Shown one piece after another: positions 47,430-59,235 of a stretch of DNA of 64,000 bases. Origin of the DNA: Ganoderma boninense. Its lineage: Eukaryota > Basidiomycota > Agaricomycetes > Polyporales > Polyporaceae. The DNA is taken from contig CM035307.1 of the NCBI GenBank assembly GCA_002900995.3, positions 1,860,001 to 1,924,000 of the forward strand, read 5' to 3'. Numbering within the stretch: position 1 is the first letter of the stretch; every line of letters starts with the position of its first letter. The translations under genes and the position numbers were made by a program. The notes under the pieces are model-generated. The model ran no database searches. It was not told the DNA's origin and was given only the letters and a program-made list of their open reading frames with translations.

Positions 47430-48438
47430 CTGGCCGGAGGGCGATCAGGTGGTGAAACGGCCTGCGCAGATGGCTGGAGTGGGTGAGAACGACCGAGCGG
47501 CGATATGGATCGCAGATGGTGGAATGGCTAGAATACGAACTCTAAGTAACCGGTCCACAAGGTCGAGGGTGTATTGGGCCGATCCAGGACGAGGGGTGGA
47601 GTCGCGTGGGCAACAGGTGTGAGCTGGCGATGCTAGCCAAGAGCCGCAGCGACCGATAGAAGAGACTCAAGAGCAGCAACGGAACGAGCCAAGAGACGAA
47701 ATAGGTTTCGATGTGCGCTGGGTGAGCTTAACCGACGCCCCAAGTCCGCTTCCTGCAAGTTGACTGCAGTCCTCGACATCTCGATATGGCATCCCGCTCG
47801 GCGTTGCCCGATTCACACGAGCGTCATTGCCAAGCATGTACTCGATGTGCGCGCTGCAACCAATCACGGCGTGCAGGTGCTGTTGCGGTCAGCATCATCT
47901 CGTACCATGTGCTGCTCAGCACACCCATAAGACCATTTATCACTCCCAAAATGTTTGTCGTGCTCGTCACGACACTCCCTTCCTCGCAGGGCAGGAAGAA
48001 GACTCAAAGATCGGCGCATAAAATACACGAACTCACAAGACAGTCGTCGCAATTCAGCGGGAATAATGCGATCGGACGGGCGCTACGGGGTTGATTTGGA
48101 AGCCGAGAGACTGGGTAAGCGAGTCCGAACGAACGTGCGAGCGCCAAGCGCCAAGGTGTTTATATGCGGTTGTGGCTGAGAATGACTCTTGCTCACCTCG
48201 CCCTCTGCTTCCTCAAGCCAACCTCGCGTTTGTGCCCCTCACTGCCATTGCCACCCTGTCCAGCCGCGAACCCGCCACACCCCGGCCATTGCCTTTGTTG
48301 TAACTTATCCGTATCTCATATCCGCCCCAAGCGGCTCCTGCCCCGGCTATAAAGCCACCCCTCTCAGGCTCTATCCAAACCACCCGCACCCTCACATCCC
48401 CATCCTCACATCCAACAAACCCTCCACATCCTCCCAAC
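47430..48438. promoter_or_regulatory. Divergent promoter region, AACS / 48439 gene
   Basis: About 1 kb between start codons. A CCAAT box lies at 47860-47864. A good TATAAA lies at 48348-48353, 86 bp before ATG 48439. No exon is recognised. Confidence 0.55.
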
Positions 48439-49054
48439 ATGGATCGTTTCCTTGCACCCCAATCCCCTGAGGCACAAGCCCACACTCATCTCACGTTCGT
48501 TTTTTTTCCCTCTATGTGGTGTCGCCGCCAATGTCGAAATTCGTCCTGACATTTTGTCCGTTCGTAGGGAGAATTGGTTCACCTGGGATCAAGATCACCC
48601 TTCCCTGGACGAGACCCTTACGTCTGGTTGTGCCACCTACCAGGCGTTCCAGCGGTTCTTGACCGGGGCCGACCTCTACCTGGTGCCACGAACTCGCAGT
48701 GAGCTTGAGAGCGTCCTGTGAGTATATGCGTGTTTCTTTCCCGTAGCGTCGCCCCTGAGCGTGTCCACAGACGTAGATATGCCTACGACGCTATTCACAA
48801 TACCATTGCAAAGTCGCGCTCTCAACTCGAACGCGGTGGTTACAGCAGGGTGAGTGCACTAGCTCAGTGAACGGGTGGAGAAATATTCTAACGGTATTTG
48901 TCTCGGCCAGATGTGCCACCTCGTCGAAGAGTCCATCCGCAAGGTGTTGAACGAGAATGACAACGCCGCGACACTCCTGGACCTTCACCGTCCTCACCAC
49001 GAGCGGAGGATGACTGATCTTAACGCCGCTACGCGGTCCATCAAGATCAAGTAG
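48439..49054 (+). CDS. Small unknown protein, four exons
   Basis: Exons 48439-48494, 48568-48717, 48771-48849 and 48911-49054 join in phase to 142 residues, with consensus GT-AG borders and a TATA box 86 bp upstream, so this is a real gene. I do not recognise the family. The sequence is mostly helical: ENWFTWDQDHPSLDETLTSG, ATYQAFQRFLTGADLYLVPR, ELESVLRRYAYDAIHNTIAK, MCHLVEESIRKVLNENDNAA. It ends basic (ATRSIKIK). There is no signal peptide, TM segment or cysteine cluster. The TATA box suggests regulated or strong expression. It may be specific to basidiomycetes. Confidence 0.7.
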
Positions 49055-49672
49055 TGGTGCCTGCCCCGCACTGTCGTTTTGCCTCTATCTCCGCATTGTC
49101 TGTCCGGTCCGTCGCTTGTTATTTTTTGTCCTCGCACTTGTAACACCACCTAGCATTGTCGGTATATTGGAATCGTCGAGCACGGTAAAATTACTGGGGG
49201 GCCTGTGTAATATGTAGGAGTAGTACACGTATCGTATCTTGGCTGGATGAATGGAATTGTTCGTGTACATCGACAGACCGTCAGCCTGTTGGCATGTATA
49301 GTGTACTGCGCCTAAGGATGCCGAGAGAGCGCAGAGGAGAAGGAAAAGGCTGCCAAACTGGCTTTCATAGTGTGAGACGGGGCGAGGATGGTCGGAGCGC
49401 GTGACCGCGATAAGCGGAGCGCGTCGCGGCGCGGGGGGACAGAAAAATAAGTAACGTGAGACTGGGGAGGTCGCGGGGGTGGGCGGCTGTTGGTGTCCAG
49501 GACGAACGTGCGCCGTCGAATGCCCTAAAACGCTTTTGCGGCTTGCCGTCTTCTGAAGCCTCTCGTGCCCGACATGTCCATCGACCTCTAGATTACCATA
49601 CTTGTCTCTCGCCCTCCTAGAGCCCGGGATAATCCCTCTTTTCCTCTCTCACCTTCCCTCCGACTCGACGCC
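49055..49672. other. Intergenic
   Basis: 3' flank of the 48439 gene and promoter of the endopolyphosphatase gene. A purine-rich, G-rich stretch occurs at about 49420-49490. No exon is seen. Confidence 0.5.
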
Positions 49673-52340
49673 ATGCTAGGCTTCAAGTCCACCCTCGCCC
49701 TCGTTTGGCTCCTCAATATCGGGTCCACAAGTTTGGCTATACCCACGCAAACGCCGCTAGGGATCCCATTTGAGAACATAGATGATATTATCAGTACGTG
49801 GTTGGGTGGATCGGGGCTTGACACGGTCGTCTGACTGGTGGTGAACGTGAATTGCCCCGCAGGACCGCGCGGCAAGCTTCAAGGCCGTTTTCTGCATATC
49901 ACAGACATGCATCCAGACCCATACTACCGGCAAGGTTCGTCTCAGAAGAAGGCCTGTCATAGAGGAAAGCCCAAGCCTGGCAAGGCGTCGGCCGGTCACT
50001 ACGGTCTCTCATACAGGCAAGTCAACGAACCTGGTCGAGGCGGAGAAATCCCAATCTGATGATGTTCATTGGCCACAGCGATTGCGACGCTCCGTTTTCG
50101 TTGACGAACTATACCTTCGATTTCTTGGAACGAGAGTGGGTCGACGACATAGACTTCGTAATCTGTGATTATTTTCTTCAACTCTATTTCCTTCGCGCGC
50201 GCCTGCTCCGAAGCTCATCTGTTGCGTAGGGACTGGCGATAGTGCAAGGTACGCAGGCTGCGCACGACCTCAATGGATTGTCGGCACCGATCCACAGGAT
50301 GCTTTGACCAACTGCGCCCAGGCATGACAACGACCGCAAACGGCCCCGGACGACAGCGGAGATATACGGCTCTAACCGAGCCATGGCCGGCAAGATGGAA
50401 GAGGTCTTCGCCCGGAGGGGTATTCCCGTGGTTCCTACCATTGGTGTGTCCCCATTCTTCGCAGAAGTTTCGTTCCATTAACCGCGCGAACTTTGTCCGT
50501 GGGTGCTCTCTCACAGGCAATAATGATGTCTGGCGTACGTGCCCCCCATTCTGCCTCGTACCGTGATGCTAACGATCCACTTTGCACAGCACATGTAGGT
50601 TATGTTTCAAAAACTCGGATGCTGCGGCTGAGATTGTGGTCCAGAACATCATGATGCCAGGTGCGCTCACCGCATGTATGAGCTTTAGCCCTCGTTCTGA
50701 GCCCGAAGTCAACAGGTCCAAACACCATAACATCCGAGTTCTCTTCGTACGTTTGTCCAGCTGACCTGAGTTCCAAAAATCGCGTTGTCTTAAAGGTTCC
50801 ATTCCAGCATCTGGCGGCCGTTCGTTCCCTTTCCTGCGTATCAGGTGTTTCAGCGCGGGGGATATTTTTCCGTGGAGGTCATCCCGAACTCCGTTGCGGT
50901 CATCAGTCTGAACACAATGTACTTCTACGATTCAAATGCAGGTACGTTTCCCCACAAGTCAGGTCTTTACACAGTATTTTGACTAGTCGCCATGGCGACC
51001 GAACAGCTGTGGGAGGCTGTGAGTACATAGATCCTCAAGACCCCGGGAACCTCCAATTCGATTGGTTAGACGTGCAGTTGGAGTTGTTCCGGAGTAGGAA
51101 GATGCAGGTCCGGCTTCCGTCCCCATCTCATTGGCCGCCGCTTAATTGACGAGTCCCGTAGGTGTGGCTGTCGGGACATGTTCCTCCGTCGTCGAGAAAC
51201 TACTTCCCGGAATGTGTTAGTGCATTGTCGCTGGTGACTCGTCGGAAGGACGCGCGATTCTGACATTCCATTAGTTTGTTCGATATGTCGAGCTCTCAAT
51301 GAGGTACCAGGATACAATCCTGGGACACCTCTACGGGGTGAGTTTTCATCTGCTTCGCCATCTGACCAACACTTATTGGGACCCGATGCCGACAGCACAT
51401 GAACATGGACCATGTAAGCGCGAGGGCGATCTGTTCCCAGTGGTCATCCATTCTAACGCCGACGGTAGTTCTTCCTCTTAGATGCCGAACAGTTCGCGCG
51501 GCCTCGTAACATGACATTTGCGCCCAATCATGAGACCACGACCCTCAAAGGAAAGAAGAAGGAGCTCTACAAGACGCTGATGCAGGAGTTCTCTGATCTC
51601 CCGAAGTACCAGAACCTCGACCATGACAACTATGGAGTCGTCAACGTTGCGCCTCCGGTGGTCCCGACGTACCTGCCTTCCTTCCGCATATTCACCTACA
51701 ACACGACTGGGGAGCACTTTGAGCCTGGGCATCTCGGGGAGGACGAGCAACCAGAGCGGCCGCCGCGCTCCATGAAAGACCTGGTGGACTCGCTATGCGC
51801 CGACGAAGCGTACGAGAACACCTGGCGATGCAAACTTGGCAAGCCATGGCACTCGAACCGCAGGTCACCCTCGCGCACCAACAGGCTGTGGACGCCTCTG
51901 GGCTATGCACAGGTGAGAGATTAGGTTGCATCGCCATATCAGAAACGAGTGTTTTGACCATCGCGCGGTCTGATTCATTGAAGTACTATCTGCCGGACCT
52001 TGACGGGGCGGATGAGAAGCACCGCCCGAAGTTCAAGCTGGAATATCTGACGTTCCAGACGAGTGCGCTTCACCCTGCGCCTGCAGCGGGAGAGGCGTCG
52101 GCGGCGGAGGATGAAACCGGGGTGGCGGCCTCAGGGAAATCCAATTGGCCGATCCCGAAACGCCACCTGCCGCGGTCGCTCCAGAACAGCACGATGACGA
52201 AGACGAAGAAGTTTGCGCCGTACGAGCTGGGGGACCTGACGATACCGTCGTGGACGGAGCTGGGGACGCGGCTGGGGCGGAACAAGGGGAAGCTGAGGCA
52301 GCGGTTCAAGGAGTTCATGTCGATGGGCGGGGCGGCGTAG
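49673..52340 (+). CDS. PPN1: Endopolyphosphatase
   Basis: Vacuolar endopolyphosphatase that cuts long polyphosphate chains. Sixteen exons all join in phase to 580 residues: 49673-49793, 49863-50016, 50079-50164, 50230-50248, 50322-50443, 50517-50534, 50590-50594, 50645-50660, 50716-50746, 50808-50941, 51007-51107, 51162-51215, 51275-51337, 51396-51413, 51469-51912 and 51984-52340. The N-terminal hydrophobic segment LGFKSTLALVWLLNIGSTSL is a signal anchor. Metallophosphoesterase residues appear in order: ITDMHPDPYY, WTGDSARHDNDR, IGNNDVWPHNIMMPG, WLSGHVPPSSRNYFPEC and GHLYGHMNMDHFFL. Exon 7 is only 5 nt (CACAT), completing the P-H of DVWPHN. Intron 2 (50017-50078) has a GC donor (GCAAGT). The C-terminus is basic (KGKLRQRFKEFMS). 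Confidence 0.95.
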
Positions 52341-52911
52341 AGGAGTAGATAGCGGAGTGTGGAAGGTGTAGGAGATGGATAGATGGATGTATGATATTGA
52401 TGGCTGTTCCTGGGGCGGATCAGGCTGTGGGAAGAGCGGAGGGGCTGGGGCCCGTGGGTGGGCGCGTGCCTGCTGGGGCGCCTGGGAGGGGGGCGTGGGC
52501 GGCGTGGGCTCGAGTTGCCTTGACCACCGACGACGTTGTGCATCGCGCATTTCCTGCCATCTGAACTTTCCACTCCTTCCCGGGCCCATCGCGGATTTCT
52601 ATTTTGTATTTACGCTCTGAACTGCGAGAGGACTCGGGGGTCTCGTCGCTCGTCGCTGGTTCTTGTCCTTCTTTGCATCCTTCCGGCGGCAGCTCGAGGG
52701 ATTGGATCACATCCTCATCATCTCAACTCTGCCTCGCCGTCTTCGCCTTTTACTCCCCCTCCCCTCGCTCTCGCTCCGGCCTTCGCCTCCTTCTCCTGCT
52801 CTCTTGCTTGGTCCCTCTTTCCTTCGCGCACGGCTGGGCCGCTTCAGGATCTGACATCCGCCACTCACTCACAGTCCTTACCCTCCCCAGTATCTATATC
52901 TACTTATCTGC
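52341..52911. other. Intergenic with G-rich tract and RFX leader
   Basis: A canonical four-run G-quadruplex motif lies at 52441-52462, and more G runs continue to about 52500. From 52620 to 52911 the plus strand is pyrimidine-rich, as expected for the 5' leader of the RFX gene. Confidence 0.5.
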
Positions 52912-55900
52912 ATGGCGGCCGTGAACCTCCAGATGATGGCCGCCAACGTCCCTTTCGACTTCCTCCCAAATGCCCACCTGCACTCCCGCTCCAACTCGGT
53001 CTCCTCCTCCTCCTCGCACTCCCCCGGCTCGCGGCCCCAGTCTTCCCAGGGTGGCGGCGTTCTGCGCACGACGGCGGTTCTCCCACCCTCGACCGAAGAC
53101 CTCTATCGCGCTTCCTTCCATACCACCAACTCCTTCGACCACGCTCGCAACACCTCCGACGCATCTCTCTCCTCCGCCTACTCCCTCGACCTCTCAACCC
53201 CTGCCGACAGCCCCCCTAACCACAACATCACCAACCCCGCCCTTAAGGGGCACCTTCGTCCGACCCACATCCGTGCCCGTGTGTCTGCTTCCCCGTACCC
53301 CCGCGACACAGAGAGCGTGCATTCGTCGTCCAGCGAGACCGAGGACATCTCCATGTATCTCGCCACCACCGGCCCCGAGTACCACACCATGTACGCCGGG
53401 CCCCCTCAGACGATGATCCCCAACCCGGCCGAGGCGATGCACGCGTCTGGTCCCTACGGCAGGATGGCCATTTCCCCCGATCACGCTCTGGAGAAGCTTG
53501 CGGCGAATGTGCGGGCGGCGACGACGACCAGTGCGTCTGACAGGGCGAAACAGATTTTCGTACAAGCATGGTGCGTCTTCCCTTGATTGCCATCGCGCCG
53601 TCCGTTCTGACCGTCGCACGTGTGGCCCCTTTGTCGTACCATCGGTCCATTGCCCCTGCCGTCTTGTGTCCCATCCTCTCGAGCAGGTTGACAGCGAACT
53701 ACTCTCCATACCCGGACGGGAATGTCCCGCGCCAAGGCCTCTACTTCTCCTACCGGCGGGTCTGCGACCAGTATGGGATTCCGCACATCAATACTGCCAC
53801 CCTCGGAAAAGCGATCAGGCTTTGTTTTCCTACTATCAAAACAAGACGGTTGGGAGTCCGGGGGAACAGCAAGTACCACTGTGCGTCCTTGTTCTTCTTT
53901 CATCAACATTCCGGGCGCTTGATTGACGCCACACACTTGCGCATCTGACAGATTGCGGCATCCGTCCTGCAACCAGCGCAGAGGCCGAATTCCTCCAGGA
54001 CTACATTCGCAAGTCCAACAACAATGCCGCTCAGCAGGCCGTCAACGCCGCCCGCATGCCCAACGACCAGGGCGAGGGCGGCCGTGGCTCCGATGAAGAC
54101 GACGAGGACGAGTCGGAGGGCCCCGGCTCCGGGACAGCTTCCAAACGCAATTCGTTGAATTTGTCCAGCGGTGGCGCGAAGCCCCCAATTTTCGCAGACG
54201 AGAAGACTCCCACCGCAGCCAGCCTCCTCTCGCAGGCGCAGGCCACGCAGAGGCCCACCAGTGCATTTCCCGTCCAGGCGCCGATACGGAGGCACACGGG
54301 CCAGGAGGGCCTCCAGGTTACCCAGCCGTCTCCGTCTGGAAGCGTGCAAGCGTCCATGGCCATGATGAACGGCGGTAGCGGAACGTCTGTCCGTCAGATG
54401 CCCAACTTCCCTTCCATCGACGAAGCTGTTGGCGCGAACTCCACCACACCACAGAGCATCGCCGCGCGCGAGGTGTGGACGTGGTTCCAAGACCATCTGG
54501 ACGCGTTGCTGGAGAGCGTTCGGGCTTTCCGCTTTGATCAGTTCGAGATGCATCTCCGCTCCTTCTGGTCGAGCCTCACGGGCGCCCACCGCGAGGTAGT
54601 TCACGCCCCTGCGGTCGCCGGCCTGATGGCGAAGGCGGACGCGATCGTTTACGACGTAAGTCGTCTTTCACCCTTTCTGACCATGTGGAGCAATGAATTG
54701 CGCGCTCACGATCATCGCAGGAGATACTCGAGATGCTTCGGTCCCAGATGCTCTCGCCCATTGCTCCCGCTTCGCTGACCGGCCTTCGTCAGCTCGCTGA
54801 CAAGATGGAGAAGATCCTCCTTGTGGCTCTCGACTCGTACGGTAATACGTTTGTCGAGCCGAAGGTGGAATTGGGCGCTCGGTTTGGGCACCTCGTCTGT
54901 GAGTGACTTTTGACATTTCCTTATCTGAGCGCTGCCTGGACTAACTTGACCGCTGCAGTGCGCTTCCTTGACATCTATCAAGTCACACAGGCGTTGAACA
55001 CGGTACTCACGAACCAAAAACAGCTTATGGAGATGCGGCGGTCCTGGCAGAAAATTGATTTCGAGTCGGTCCGCAACCAGTCGGCGTTGGTGTGCAATTG
55101 CCGCCACGAAGACTTGGTGCAGCTACTCGAGCACGAGTTCGTCCAAGTCCTGGAGGGCCTCAGCAAGAGCCAGGACCCTGTTCGCGACGTAATGGCGTGG
55201 GCTGACAAGTGTTGTGAGCATTTGATGGGCGGCCGAGGCGGTGGTGTTGAAGAGAGAACTACCATGAGCTCGCGGAGTGTGCTGATCCGCTGGGGCTATG
55301 TTACAAGTCAGGTTATGCGAGATCTGGTACGTTTAGTTGGCGGAAATGGTCACGAATCCAAGTGCTCATCACTGATTGCCTATAGACTATTCGGAGTGAC
55401 CCTGCGTTCGGTGCATTCCAGATCCTCAAGCTGTTCTTGGAGTGAGTAGATCTTTGCCCTTTGTGTCGATCCTTGCTTAACACGATCCCGCCTGCCTACA
55501 GTGATTGGATCGCCCTCAACGTCCTTCGGAACGTCGCGCTGTCGACGAATTCCGTGGCTGCGTCGGTCGAGCCCGTCATGCAGCAGCAATTTTTCTCGCT
55601 TTCGCCTATGGCTGGCCAGGAGAGCTTTACCAACACCACCCTCGACGTCCGCCCCGCCACGCAGATGGCCAGCACCCCGACTACCTCCAGCATGCTCGCT
55701 GCCCTTCAGGCGGACACCTTCTCCGGCGGCACCCTCGACCCCTCTGCCACAACCTTCGGGCCGGAAGCATTCGGCTCCCTCTCTTACCTGGACAGCACGT
55801 CGACCCCCGAAGACGCCCTATCTGTACATACATCCGGGCTGTCATTCCCTGACTATTCGTCTAGCACGTTCGATGTGCCTGCCTTCACGCCGCAAGACTT

Positions 55901-55982
55901 GGGAATCAGCGCGTCTGGCACGCCACCCTCAGCGAGCAGTGACCCGGAGAATGACTCCGAACCAGTGAAGTCGGAGTCATAG
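52912..55982 (+). CDS. RFX-family transcription factor
   Basis: Nuclear winged-helix DNA-binding protein that recognises X-box sequences; fungal RFX proteins act in cell-cycle, DNA-damage or morphogenesis control. Exons 52912-53570, 53687-53880, 53952-54655, 54721-54898, 54959-55326, 55386-55441 and 55502-55982 join in phase to 879 residues. Residues 1-200 are disordered and Ser-rich. The RFX domain starts near residue 215: AKQIFVQAWLTANYSPYPDG, LYFSYRRVCDQYGIPHINTA, LGKAIRLCFPTIKTRRLGVR and GNSKYHYCGIRP. An acidic/Ser-rich linker follows, then the conserved C-terminal dimerisation-type region (VWTWFQDHLDALLESVRAF to LFLDDWIALNVLRN). The tail is Ser/Thr/Pro-rich with SP sites. ATG 52912 is the first in the long open exon. 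Confidence 0.94.
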
Positions 55983-56373
55983 TTGTTGGAATAATGAGTA
56001 CGTTGTCACCATATGGGCTTGTGAATGACCTCAATACTTCTATACCCTATGAAAACAACTAATACCTGTCTGTTCGCTCTCCCTGGCTGATAATTATTGA
56101 CTTTACCCCTCGTTGCTGTATTGACGTCCTCCGATTACTTCGCTTCGAAATATTGCTTGTGCTTGTGCTTTTGACCAATGTATATCAAGTCTTCTCAGCC
56201 CTCACTGGACAATGATACCATATATCCAGCCAAATCTCCTACCTGGACAATGCGCGACGGTATGTGAAATGAATGCGATTGAGATAATTGTAGGATATGT
56301 AAATGCGCACAGACAATCACAGAATAAAGAGTCCAACCACTACTACCGAAGACTAAGATCACCTGTAATCGCC
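55983..56373. other. Convergent intergenic region
   Basis: AT-rich 3' flanks of the RFX gene (+) and BFR1 (-). Nothing else is seen. Confidence 0.5.
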
Positions 56374-58189
56374 TCACGACGTTTCCGTAGCCTGCTCCTG
56401 TACGGATTCTAGCTTTTCGTAGACAGCCTCGCTAGGAACACCCGTTGGCGGGACAGGAGCCATGGCAGGAGTGGATGCGGGCTCGGCTGGTCGCTCCGCA
56501 CCACCCGCGGGAGGAACATCGCCAGATGGAGGGATCTCCACGTCGTTGGGCTTGCCTCCGAGGAGCTTACGAATCTCCGCCTCGGCCTTGGTCTTGTTCT
56601 CCGCAGTGACACGCGACTGGTTGGCCTCGAACCACGCCTTCTTGGTCTTGAGGTCGTCGACAACACGTGGGACGTCCGTGGTGGAAGTCGGTGGCGGTAT
56701 TGAGAGCGAGAGAAGCGCGGTGAGGGTAGGAAGGGGCACGTTCAGCTGCCCGTTCGTAGTCTGGGACTCGGAGCCGTTCGCATCCGCTACTGGCTTCGCG
56801 CCGCCCTTCTTTCCACCCTTCTTCTTGCCTGCCCCGACGAAGTATGCCTCGTCATCCTCGCCCTTCTTCTTCCGGGCGACCATGCCCTCGGGGGCAGCAT
56901 CGACCTTCCTAATGTCGAGCTTCGGCACTCCCGCGACGTCCGATTTCTCCGTGAGAGGCTTCTGGTGCGACAACGTGGCCGTAGACGACTTCCCGGAGAA
57001 GTAATCGATGAGGGTTTGGCAATCTTCGATCTGCGCTTGGAATGCGGGCACCTCTGCCTCGTCACGCAGGCGATCCACGATCTCCTTCTTCTTCGCCTCC
57101 TCCTGCTCCGCGCGCTGGGCACGTTGTCGCTCGATGCGCCGTGCACGGTCCTCGTTGAGCTTGGCGTAGAACTTGTCGTTCGCCTCCTTGTACCGTGACG
57201 CAGACTCACGTTTGCGGGTCCACAGCTCGTCAAGCTGTCCCTGGATTGCGGTCCGCTCATCCAGGAGCTTGCTCCGACTCGCGTGTGCCTCGTCGCCCTC
57301 CTTCTTCAGTTCGTCAAGCTCAGCCTTGATCGCGTCGTACCGCTCTGAAGCTGCCTTGGCCTCAGGGTCGTCGAGCTGTGCACGAATCTCATCGGCCTTG
57401 GTACGGTCGGCCTCGATAGCGTCTTGGTCGGCCTGGAAGCCCTCGACTATCCGCCGGCTGCGCTTCGCCTGGCTGATCTCCTGAAGGGCACGCTTCTCGT
57501 CGACGAGCTTCAGGTTGCCAGACTCGACTTGCTTCTCCAATTGCCTACCCCGAGCCCAAGGCATAAGAAAAGGAAATTTGAATATAAAGCACAGAGTAAG
57601 ACATGCCTGATGCGGTCATCAACTTCAGAGACGCTCTTGTAGGGGATCTTCGCCTTCTGGGCGTTGAGGTCCTTGATCTAGCACACGATGAGGGGCGTCC
57701 GCGGGACCATAAAACGCACTGCGTACCTTCTTTTGGATACCCTCCTGGAGAGTCTTGAGCTGCTCAAACACCTTTCCCCTCGCCAGCTTACTGGTAGATT
57801 GCTGTCCACGGATGGTATCCAGTTCAGCACGTAGAGCGTTTCGCCTTTCGTTACCGGGACCGCCTTTGCCAACATTAAGCTTGTCCCTGACTGCGTTCTA
57901 CACGTGCAAAAAACACAAGGACGAAATGAAACTTCCCGAAGCTGGACTTAGCACACATGGTACCCACCAGCTTAACCTGGAGGGCGTCGATCTCAGCCTT
58001 GATTTTGTTCTGCTCAGCGTCATACTGGGCCTTGTCCGGCCTCCCAGACCCGTAGGCGACGGGGGTAAACTCCTGGACCTCAGCGGGAACTGTCGCAGGA
58101 CTGCTAGTGCCAGAGGGAGTTGCCGACTTCTGCTTTTGGGAAGCGCCATTTGCGCCGTTGGCAGCAGTGGACTTGGTCTTGGGGGCCAT
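56374..58189 (-). CDS. BFR1: Bfr1-like polysome/mRNP-associated coiled-coil protein
   Basis: In yeast Bfr1 associates with polysomal mRNPs at the ER and affects secretion and ploidy. Exons 57968-58189, 57727-57897, 57607-57677 and 56374-57544 join in phase to 544 residues. A Ser/Thr/Ala-rich start (MAPKTKSTAANGANG) is followed by several long coiled coils: RPDKAQYDAEQNKIKAEIDA, AQKAKIPYKSVSEVDDRIRQ, KLVDEKRALQEISQAKRSRR, and ASRYKEANDKFYAKLNEDRA continuing to RRIERQRAQRAEQEEAKKKE. The family block PAFQAQIEDCQTLIDYFSG is near residue 330. A Lys/Gly patch and a Pro-rich tail end the protein. Intron 3 (57545-57606) has a GC donor (ATCAG|GCATGT); the nearby GT breaks the RIRQLEKQ join. Confidence 0.9.
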
Positions 58190-58497
58190 TACGATGGGGA
58201 AGAAGGTAAGGAGGGGCAGGAGGGGACCAGAGTTGGTGGACGGAGGAGGGAAATGAGAGCTGGCGTGAGTGGTTACGGTCGATTCCTGATTCCCGTGACG
58301 TGGCTGAACCTCTCGACCGCTCCCCATCGCATCAGCCCAGGCGCGCATATGCGAATATGGTTCCCCATCACACGAGCCAGAGGGTCGGTTTGCACGCATA
58401 TCGTGACCAGAAAGCAATACACGAATGCCAGACAACGAGGAATGCAGAGTACAACAGATGCTATGAGGAACGATGCGAGACATGTTCGGGGGCGTCG
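58190..58497. other. Intergenic (BFR1 promoter, NHP2 3' end)
   Basis: About 308 bp with no recognised element. Confidence 0.45.
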
Positions 58498-59235
58498 TCA
58501 AAATATGAGCTTTTGGTCCAGCTGCTGTATCTCTTTACAGCACTCATCATACGTCTCCCGGTAGTCATCCTCCTTGTCCTCCGTCGCCCCCTCCTTTGGC
58601 TTGCCCTTCTTTTTCTGGTCCGGACATACCATGACACAGCTTGTTGGTCGTTTTGTGGCGCTGGCATGCCCAAGTTCTTCTTTTGACGGTACGAACACGT
58701 ACGGAATATTCGCGTCCTCAGCCATGACAGGCAAATGAGATATGATGTCGATGGGGGTGATGTCGGCGGCAAGAATAAGCAGACTGCAAATGCATGCCAT
58801 GAGACTCGCAACAGGACGACACATCAAGTTACTCACCCCTTCTCGCCCTTACGAATGGCCTTGACAACCTCCTTCACCCCTCGCTTGACTTGCCGCTGCT
58901 TCGAAGCTGCAAAGGCTAAGAGAATGGACACAATAGCTATGTAGGAAGACGTACCCTTCTTGATAGTTTTGTGCAGCTTCTTCAGCATCTTCTTTTGCGC
59001 AAGCGGCTGCGCGATTGGTGAGAGGTCCTCGAGAGGGATTACAATCTCCTCCTTTTCCTTCTTCGCCTTCTTCTCGGTCTGCCAACGAAATATTAAGCCA
59101 TCGTAGAGCGACAAGAGAACCATGCCTTGCCTTCACGGCTTCAGCTTCTTCCATATCGACATCCTCGACGGTCTGGGTAACTTGTTTCGTCTCCTTCGTC
59201 TTCTTCTCCTTCTTGTCAGACTTGTCCTTCGCCAT
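58498..59235 (-). CDS. NHP2: H/ACA snoRNP protein Nhp2 (L7Ae family)
   Basis: Core protein of H/ACA snoRNPs guiding rRNA pseudouridylation in the nucleolus. Exons 59131-59235, 58955-59078, 58837-58906 and 58498-58783 join in phase to 194 residues. A Lys/Glu-rich N-terminus precedes the L7Ae fold: SPIAQPLAQKKMLKKLHKTI, ASKQRQVKRGVKEVVKAIRK, GEKGLLILAADITPIDIISH, LPVMAEDANIPYVFVPSKEE, LGHASATKRPTSCVMV. An acidic C-terminal extension (GATEDKEDDYRETYDECCKE) makes it longer than yeast Nhp2. Intron 1 (59079-59130) uses a GC donor (AAG|GCAAGG). It lies next to BFR1 on the same strand, 308 bp away, and faces the bHLH gene. Confidence 0.94.
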
